Source of the DNA: Streptomyces ruber
GTDB lineage: Bacteria; Actinomycetota; Actinomycetes; Streptomycetales; Streptomycetaceae
DNA: 64,000 nt
Assembly (NCBI RefSeq): GCF_014648075.1
Contig: NZ_BMQK01000017.1
Location: 62,001 to 126,000, forward strand
Direction of reading: 5' to 3'
The notes below the pieces were generated by a model. It did not search any database. It was given only the letters and a program-made list of their open reading frames with translations, and was not told the DNA's origin. The position numbers and the translations under genes are program-made. Within the stretch, counting starts at the first letter, position 1. Each line of letters starts with the position of its first letter. Positions 59,406 through 64,000 of this stretch are shown here, piece by piece.

Positions 59406-59438
59406 CGGCCGGGCCCCCTCGCACCGGGGGCCCGGCCG
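59406..59438. terminator. GC-rich hairpin terminator
   Basis: Perfect 13-bp arms CGGCCGGGCCCCC (59406-59418) and its complement (59426-59438) with a 7-base loop, between the ABC-F gene and gbn. Confidence 0.75.
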
Positions 59439-59640
59439 TCGCGCGTCTCTGACCTGCTAATTCTCCGGGAAGTCCGTTCGGTCGTACGGATATCCTCGCG
59501 CGGAATCTCACGTTCCACTCGTGGGTATGCGCTCCCGTCGTCACAACCTTGTCTCACGGACCTTGCCGAATGGGTGGCCATCGGGCCCGGGAGGGGTGAT
59601 CATGAGGAGACCAGAGCGCACTTCCCATGAGGAGGCACGG

Positions 59641-59862
59641 GTGGCCGAGACTCTGAAGAAGGGCAGCCGGGTGACCGGCGCCGCGCGCGACAAGCTCGCG
59701 GCAGACCTGAAGAAGAAGTACGACTCCGGTGCGAGCATCCGGGCACTGGCCGAGGAAACCGGCCGCTCGTATGGCTTCGTCCACCGGATGCTCAGTGAGT
59801 CGGGCGTCACGCTGCGGGGACGCGGCGGGGCGACGCGGGGCAAGAAGGCCCAGTCGGCCTGA
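59641..59862 (+). CDS. gbn: GATC-binding nucleoid-associated protein Gbn
   Basis: A 73-residue basic protein: AETLKKGSRVTGAARDKLAA, then the helix-turn-helix ASIRALAEETGRSYGFVHRML, and a basic tail GRGGATRGKKAQSA. It matches what I recall of S. coelicolor SCO1839, described as the nucleoid protein Gbn that binds GATC-containing sites and influences development. The GTG has AGGAGG five bases upstream; longer in-frame starts lack ribosome sites. It lies between the ABC-F and enoyl-CoA hydratase genes. Confidence 0.85.
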   Translation: MAETLKKGSRVTGAARDKLAADLKKKYDSGASIRALAEETGRSYGFVHRMLSESGVTLRGRGGATRGKKAQSA

Positions 59863-60033
59863 CACCGGGCGGCCCCTCGTTCTCGACGGTGGCCACCCGG
59901 TCGGCCTTCCCTCCGATCCCTTGAGGGACCCGGGGGACCAACGGGCCGACCGGGTGGTTACTGTGCAGTCACTTACGGACGTCGGCGCGTGTGACGTACG
60001 GCGTCCCTCGACCGCACCCACCGGAGGCGCCCC

Positions 60034-60837
60034 ATGGCCACGCCCGACAAGGACCTCGCTCCCCTTCTCGACCGGAACGGCGTACGGCTCACCGTCGACG
60101 ACGCGCTCGCCACGGTGACCCTGACCAACCCCGCCAAGCGCAACGCCCAGAGCCCCGCCCTGTGGCACACGCTCGTCGAGGCCGGCCGGGTGCTGCCGGG
60201 TTCCGTCCGGGTGGTCGTCCTGCGTGCCGAGGGCAAGTCGTTCTCGGCGGGGCTCGACCGGCAGATGCTCACACCGGAGGGCATCGAGGGCCAGACCTCG
60301 TTCGCCGACCTCGCGCGCGGCGGCGACGCCGAGGCCGACGCGGTCATCGCCGGGTTCCAGGAGGCGTTCACCTGGTGGCGGCGCAGCGACATAGTCTCCG
60401 TCGCGGCCGTGCAGGGGCATGCCATCGGCGCCGGCTTCCAGCTCGCGCTCGCCTGCGACCTGCGCGTCGTCGCGGACGACGTGCAGTTCGCCATGCGCGA
60501 GACCTCCCTCGGCCTCGTCCCCGACCTGACGGGTACGCACCCCCTGGTACGTCTCGTGGGGTACGCGCGAGCCCTGGAGATCTGCCTCACCGGGCGCTTC
60601 GTCCACGCGGAGGAGGCGGTGAGCTGCGGCCTAGCCAACCTCGCCGTGCCCGCCGACCGGCTCGACGACACCGTGCGGGACCTGACCGCCGCCGTGCTGG
60701 CCGCGCCGCGGAACGCCGTGATCGAGACCAAGGCCCTGCTGCTCGGCGCGCAGGAGCGGACGCACGAGGAGCAGCGTGCCGCGGAGCGGGCCGCGCAGAC
60801 CCGGCGGCTGCGGGACCTGACGGGTCTCGGCGAGTAG
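60034..60837 (+). CDS. enoyl-CoA hydratase/isomerase (crotonase) family protein
   Basis: A 267-residue crotonase-fold enzyme. VTLTNPAKRNAQSPALWHTL, the oxyanion hole in LRAEGKSFSAGLDRQM and in AVQGHAIGAGFQLALACDLRV, and ETSLGLVPDLTGTHPL, where the usual second Glu position reads Asp, are visible. A hydratase, isomerase or decarboxylase role in acyl-CoA metabolism is possible. The C-terminal helix (ERTHEEQRAAERAAQTRRL) is normal for the family. Confidence 0.9.
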   Translation: MATPDKDLAPLLDRNGVRLTVDDALATVTLTNPAKRNAQSPALWHTLVEAGRVLPGSVRVVVLRAEGKSFSAGLDRQMLTPEGIEGQTSFADLARGGDAEADAVIAGFQEAFTWWRRSDIVSVAAVQGHAIGAGFQLALACDLRVVADDVQFAMRETSLGLVPDLTGTHPLVRLVGYARALEICLTGRFVHAEEAVSCGLANLAVPADRLDDTVRDLTAAVLAAPRNAVIETKALLLGAQERTHEEQRAAERAAQTRRLRDLTGLGE

Positions 60838-60873
60838 CGGACCGCGCCCGCGACCCGGCGGCGGGGCGCGCGC

Positions 60874-61815
60874 TCAGCCTGCCGCCGGGTCCACCGCCGT
60901 CACCAGCACGGCCACCGACGGCCGGTCCGGCAGCGCCTCGCCCGCCGCCGTGCGCACCGCGCGTGCCACCTCCAGCGTCCGCCGGGCCGATGTGACCGCG
61001 AGCTCCACGCGGACGTGCCGGTGCGGCAGCGCGGGACCGGTCCCCGTCCCGGCGCCCGTACCGATGCGGATCGCGCGGGCGGGCATGCCCAGGACACCGG
61101 TCAGCCGGGTCACGCCCGGAACGCCCAGCACGGCGGCGGCCACACGGGCCTCCTCGTCGTCGCCGGGCACGCGCGGTGCGTTCCCCTGCGGTTCGGTCTC
61201 GTCGGCCGGAGCGGGCCCCTTCTCGGCGGAATCGGGCCCGTTCCCGGTCGACTCCGGTCCGCTTTCGACCGAATGGGGGATGCTTTCGGCCGACTGATAC
61301 GCGTACCTGCTCCCGGACGGCTCGGTGCCGTCCGGATCGCCCTCGGGCACCGTGTCCAGCAGTCCTGTCACCCGCAGGTCCACCTCGGTCACCGTCAGGC
61401 CGAGGCGCTCCGCCGCGGCCTGTGCCAGCGCCGTCCGCAGCCGGGACGCCGCCGCCGGGAGCGGCTCGGCGGCCGGGGCCAGCGGGCCCGCCACCGCCCG
61501 GAACTCCGCGTCGACCCGCAGCGGCCCCGGTGGCAGCGCGCTCGGCGGCGGCGGTACGGCGGGGTCGTACGGCTGGTCCGGGCGGGCCGGCGAGAGCCGC
61601 AGCCGGCCGAGGCGCACCCCGCGCACCTGGGCGGCCGCGTCGCGCAGCACCGGGCCGGCCGCCTGCTCCGTGATCCACGCGCCGTCGCGGGGCCCGCCCA
61701 GCGGGAGCACCCTGCCCAGGGCGAGCCGGCGTCGTACCTCGTTCAGGTCCATGCGCGCCGCCCTGCCCGAATGCGCCGCGTCCCGTTCCGTCCCAGCCCG
61801 CTCGTCCGGCGTCAT
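60874..61815 (-). CDS. conserved hypothetical protein divergent from the Asp23 operon
   Basis: A protein of about 313 residues. An N-terminal module (MDLNEVRRRLALGRVLPLGG, then GAWITEQAAGPVLRDAAAQVRGVRLGRLRL) precedes a middle beta/alpha part. A variable Ser/Glu/Pro-rich linker follows, then a C-terminal module (VAAAVLGVPGVTRLTGVLG, HRHVRVELAVTSARRTLEVARAVRTAAGEAL, VAVLVTAVDP) that resembles Asp23/Gls24 folds. The start is uncertain: 61815, 61833 or 61752 are all possible. Its likeness to Asp23 and its position suggest the same envelope-stress function, but this is inferred. Confidence 0.7.
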   Translation of the reverse strand: MTPDERAGTERDAAHSGRAARMDLNEVRRRLALGRVLPLGGPRDGAWITEQAAGPVLRDAAAQVRGVRLGRLRLSPARPDQPYDPAVPPPPSALPPGPLRVDAEFRAVAGPLAPAAEPLPAAASRLRTALAQAAAERLGLTVTEVDLRVTGLLDTVPEGDPDGTEPSGSRYAYQSAESIPHSVESGPESTGNGPDSAEKGPAPADETEPQGNAPRVPGDDEEARVAAAVLGVPGVTRLTGVLGMPARAIRIGTGAGTGTGPALPHRHVRVELAVTSARRTLEVARAVRTAAGEALPDRPSVAVLVTAVDPAAG

Positions 61816-61901
61816 TCCTCCAGCCTGCCGCATACCCGGCGCGCCGACAGGCGTCCGCACTTAATGTGGGCGGAAGAGGACGACCGGAAGGGACGTGCGC
61901 C

Positions 61902-62393
61902 ATGACGGACATGACGGAGCGGAACCGGACGGGGAAGGCCGAGGGCGATCAGACGGCGGAGCTCTCCACGGGCCGCCGGGGTGCCCGGCGGGGCGGCGGC
62001 GACCCCGGCACCCGGGGGCGCACCACCATCGCCGACGGGGTCGTCGAGAAGATCGCCGGGCTCGCCGCGCGGGACGTGGTCGGTGTGCACGCCATGGGCA
62101 GCGGGCTGTCACGGACCTTCGGCGCCGTGCGCGACCGGGTGCCCGGTGGTTCGAAGGCCGTCACACGCGGTGTGAAGGCCGAGGTCGGCGAGGTGCAGAC
62201 CGCGCTCGACCTGGAGATCGTCGTCGAGTACGGCATGGCCATCGCGGACGTGGCCCGCGCCGTCCGGGAGAACGTCGTCGCCGCCGTCGAACGCATGACG
62301 GGACTGGAGGTCGTCGAGGTCAACATCGCCGTCAGCGACGTGAAGCTGCCCGACGAGGAGGAACAGGAGGAGCCGGAGCCCCGGCTGCAGTAG
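61902..62393 (+). CDS. Asp23/Gls24-family envelope stress protein
   Basis: A 163-residue protein. The Asp23 core: TTIADGVVEKIAGLAARDVVGVHAMG, AEVGEVQTALDLEIVVEYGMAIADVARAVRENVV, and MTGLEVVEVNIAVSDVKLP. A basic/Gly N-terminal arm and an acidic tail flank it. In Gram-positives Asp23 is tethered to the membrane by AmaP, whose gene appears at the end of this operon. AAGGGA lies upstream of the ATG. Confidence 0.92.
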   Translation: MTDMTERNRTGKAEGDQTAELSTGRRGARRGGGDPGTRGRTTIADGVVEKIAGLAARDVVGVHAMGSGLSRTFGAVRDRVPGGSKAVTRGVKAEVGEVQTALDLEIVVEYGMAIADVARAVRENVVAAVERMTGLEVVEVNIAVSDVKLPDEEEQEEPEPRLQ

Positions 62394-62453
62394 CCCGGTC
62401 GGGCCCTCGGACCGCCGGGACGAACGGAACCGAACCGCTGAGGAGCGCACAGC

Positions 62454-62639
62454 ATGAACATGGCCGTGGTCGGCATGATCGCCGGAATGGTGCTGGGTTT
62501 CGCCGGGTACTTCGGCGGCTTCGGTGCCTTCCTGCTGGTGGCCGCGCTGGGCGCGGTCGGCTTCGGCGTCGGCCGGTACCTGGAGGGGGACCTGGACGTC
62601 GCCGACTTCTTCCGGACGCGTGACGACCGCCGGCGGTGA
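62454..62639 (+). CDS. small membrane protein of the Asp23/AmaP operon (DUF2273-like)
   Basis: 61 residues with two close hydrophobic segments (VGMIAGMVLGFAGYFGGFGAF, LLVAALGAVGFGVGRYL) and a charged end LEGDLDVADFFRTRDDRRR. Genes for such short proteins are regular members of Asp23 operons. It starts at ATG with GAGGAGCG upstream. Confidence 0.85.
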   Translation: MNMAVVGMIAGMVLGFAGYFGGFGAFLLVAALGAVGFGVGRYLEGDLDVADFFRTRDDRRR

Positions 62640-62644
62640 CACCG

Positions 62645-63100
62645 ATGAGCGGTGACCGCACCGACGGCGACCAGGGGGACCGTTCCGGGCTTGCCGCCGG
62701 GGACCGGCCGCAGCCGGTGCTCCCCGTCGTCGCTCCGGCCGAACGGGGTGCCACCCGGATCGCCGAGCGGGTCGTCGCGAAGATCGCCGCGCAGGCGGCG
62801 CGCGAGGCACTGGGCTCCCTGCCGCCGGAGGCCGCGCCGCCGCACGCCGGCGTGGACGTCCGCCCGCGCGCTCCCGCCCCCGCCGTCGCGGGGGAGGTCC
62901 CCTCCGCGGCCGTCCACGTCCGTGTCGGCCTCGAACTCGACTACCCCACCGACATCGGCGGCCGGTGCGCCGCCGTGCGTCGCAGGGTGACCGAGCGGGT
63001 CGAGGAGCTGGCGGGGATGACGGTGCCGGAGGTGGCCGTCCGGGTGGAGCGGCTGCACCCGGCGCACCCGACCGGCGCGGCGCACGGGAGGATCCGATGA
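62645..63100 (+). CDS. second Asp23/Gls24-like protein
   Basis: A 151-residue protein: ATRIAERVVAKIAAQAAREAL, SAAVHVRVGLELDYPTDIGGRCAAVRRRVTERVEELAGM, and VPEVAVRVERLHP follow the Asp23 fold with a Pro-rich insertion. The start may instead be GTG 62636, which overlaps the previous stop as GTGA. Its stop overlaps the next ATG (ATGA). Confidence 0.85.
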   Translation: MSGDRTDGDQGDRSGLAAGDRPQPVLPVVAPAERGATRIAERVVAKIAAQAAREALGSLPPEAAPPHAGVDVRPRAPAPAVAGEVPSAAVHVRVGLELDYPTDIGGRCAAVRRRVTERVEELAGMTVPEVAVRVERLHPAHPTGAAHGRIR

Positions 63101-63864
63101 GCGAGCCCCGGGGCCCCGAGGACACCGACGGCACACGGCCGCCACCGGTCCTGGAGAAGGAGAACGAGCGGGAGAAGGAGAACAAAGGGGAGAGGGAGGA
63201 CGAAAGGGAGAGGCAGGAGACGCCGGTCGGGGGTCCCGGACGGCTCGGGCACACCGGCCGGCCGGACTCCGCCGCCGGCCAGGAGCCGCCGCCCGGCCCC
63301 GACGACGGAGGACGTCAGCGGCGCTTCTGGTCCGCGCGCCGCGTCCCCGCCGGAGCGCTCGCCCTGCTGCTCCTCGCCGGTACCGGTCTCCTGCTGTACG
63401 ACGTCGTCGCCGTCCGGGCCGGCCGGCCCGCGATGTGGTGGCGCCGGTCCCTCGCCCGTGAGCTCGCCGAACGGCCTCTCGACGACATCTGGGTGCTGAC
63501 CGGCGCCGGGATCGCCGTGGCGCTCGGGCTGTGGCTGCTGCTCCTCGCGCTGACGCCCGGCCTGCGGGACGTGCTGCCGATGCGCCGCGTCCACCCCGAC
63601 GTCCGGGCGGGGCTGCACCGGGACGCCGCCGCCCTGAACCTGCGCGACCGGGCCATGGAGGTGCCGGGCGTGCGGTCCGTACGGGTCCGGGTGCGGCGCC
63701 GCAAGGTCGACGTGCGGGCGGTCGCGCACTTCCGGGAGCCCGACGAGGTACGCGCCGACCTCGGCACCGTGCTCACCGACGGCGTCGGCCGGCTCGGACT
63801 CTCCCGGCCGCCCGCACCGGCCGTACGGGTGCGGCGACCGGGACGGAGGAACGCGGAGGGATGA
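63097..63864 (+). CDS. two-helix membrane protein of the Asp23 operon (DUF6286-like)
   Basis: A 255-residue protein. A long charged N-terminal arm (EKENEREKENKGEREDERER) precedes helix 1 (AGALALLLLAGTGLLLYDVVAV). After a short loop (AMWWRRSLARELAERPLDD) comes helix 2 (LTGAGIAVALGLWLLLLAL), then a C-terminal domain with VRSVRVRVRRRKVDVRAVAHF, like AmaP's cytoplasmic domain. It overlaps both neighbours as ATGA. Confidence 0.85.
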   Translation: MSEPRGPEDTDGTRPPPVLEKENEREKENKGEREDERERQETPVGGPGRLGHTGRPDSAAGQEPPPGPDDGGRQRRFWSARRVPAGALALLLLAGTGLLLYDVVAVRAGRPAMWWRRSLARELAERPLDDIWVLTGAGIAVALGLWLLLLALTPGLRDVLPMRRVHPDVRAGLHRDAAALNLRDRAMEVPGVRSVRVRVRRRKVDVRAVAHFREPDEVRADLGTVLTDGVGRLGLSRPPAPAVRVRRPGRRNAEG

Positions 63865-64000
63865 GACAGGTGATCCGGATCGTCAACCGGCTGCTGCTGG
63901 GACTCGGCGGGCTGCTGCTCGTGGCGGCCGGCGGGTCGGTGCTCGCCGTCGGCCTCGGGGTGCGGCCGCCCGCATGGTGGGTGTACGACGGACGGCACGA
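63861..64000 (+). CDS. amaP: AmaP-like Asp23 membrane anchor (truncated by window edge)
   Basis: The visible N terminus is MRQVIRIVNRLLLGLGGLLL followed by VAAGGSVLAVGLGVRPPAWW, a membrane helix typical of AmaP (alkaline-shock membrane anchor). It starts at ATG overlapping the previous stop. The assignment rests on operon context and this helix alone. Confidence 0.65.
   Translation, partial: MRQVIRIVNRLLLGLGGLLLVAAGGSVLAVGLGVRPPAWWVYDGRH

Noticed and set aside
1..64000. tRNA, rRNA, transposase, integrase or prophage genes
   Set aside because: I looked for them by eye and found none. Small structural RNAs without strong motifs could still be missed.

Overview
The window is high-GC actinobacterial chromosome and almost certainly Streptomyces. 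Third codon positions are strongly G/C, GTG starts are common, many genes overlap by ATGA or GTGA, and several markers are typical of the genus: ectABCD, the GATC-binding nucleoid protein Gbn, a SigE-like sigma factor with a membrane partner, mycothiol-type DinB domains, and Streptomyces interspersed intergenic repeats. From memory, the order gbn / ABC-F / pit / cobalamin cluster / ectABCD / PBP / pectate lyases resembles the S. coelicolor SCO183x-188x interval. I could not run an alignment.

Layout. (1) 1-4.8 kb and 9.5-10.3 kb: a secreted plant-polysaccharide island with an alpha/beta hydrolase, a tandem GH43 glycosidase, a PL9-like beta-helix protein and a PL3 pectate lyase. The GH43/PL9 divergent promoter and the PL3 promoter share a CGAA-N4-TTCG palindrome. 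(2) 4.9-9.4 kb: an apparent small terpenoid locus with a polyprenyl diphosphate synthase, a two-gene ABC-2 transporter, a tiny His-rich secreted protein and a class I terpene synthase preceded by a 14-bp inverted repeat. (3) 10.5-15.2 kb: a sigma factor translationally coupled to a membrane protein, a purine permease with a TTA (bldA-type) codon, and a penicillin-binding protein. (4) 15.3-22.8 kb: an IclR regulator divergent from an aldehyde dehydrogenase, a YceI fusion, a DsbA/FrnE oxidoreductase, a class V aminotransferase, and a sigma factor with a ZAS/maleylpyruvate-isomerase-type anti-sigma. (5) 22.9-26.2 kb: ectABCD, for ectoine and 5-hydroxyectoine. (6) 26.5-32.1 kb: a DinB protein, an AGT-like aminotransferase, a polar amino acid ABC transporter and an amidohydrolase.

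(7) 32.2-50.1 kb: a cobalamin (B12) operon of thirteen genes on the minus strand under a clear cobalamin riboswitch: cobD-cobQ-cobN-chelatase(AAA/VWA)-cobO-cobB-cobI-cobM-cobL-cbiG/cobJ-cobH-cbiX-cobC. Most junctions overlap by 4 bases. Between cobN and the chelatase gene lie two copies of a type I-E-like CRISPR repeat spaced exactly 61 bp apart, with no cas gene in view. A 19-codon leader ORF lies between riboswitch and cobD. (8) 50.2-56.9 kb: a PiT phosphate transporter with a PHO box and a small membrane partner, a GH25 lysozyme, a class II aldolase, a secreted-type hydrolase, and a hypothetical protein preceded by a 16-bp-period iteron array flanked by 11-bp direct repeats. (9) 57-64 kb: a VOC protein, an ABC-F ATPase with a possible leader peptide, the gbn gene with a dense GATC cluster upstream, an enoyl-CoA hydratase, and an Asp23/AmaP envelope-stress operon running off the end.

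No rRNA or tRNA gene, transposase, integrase or prophage was seen. The most unusual structures are the orphan CRISPR-like pair inside the B12 operon, the iteron array near 55.15 kb, the GATC cluster upstream of gbn, and the shared palindrome of the pectinase promoters.
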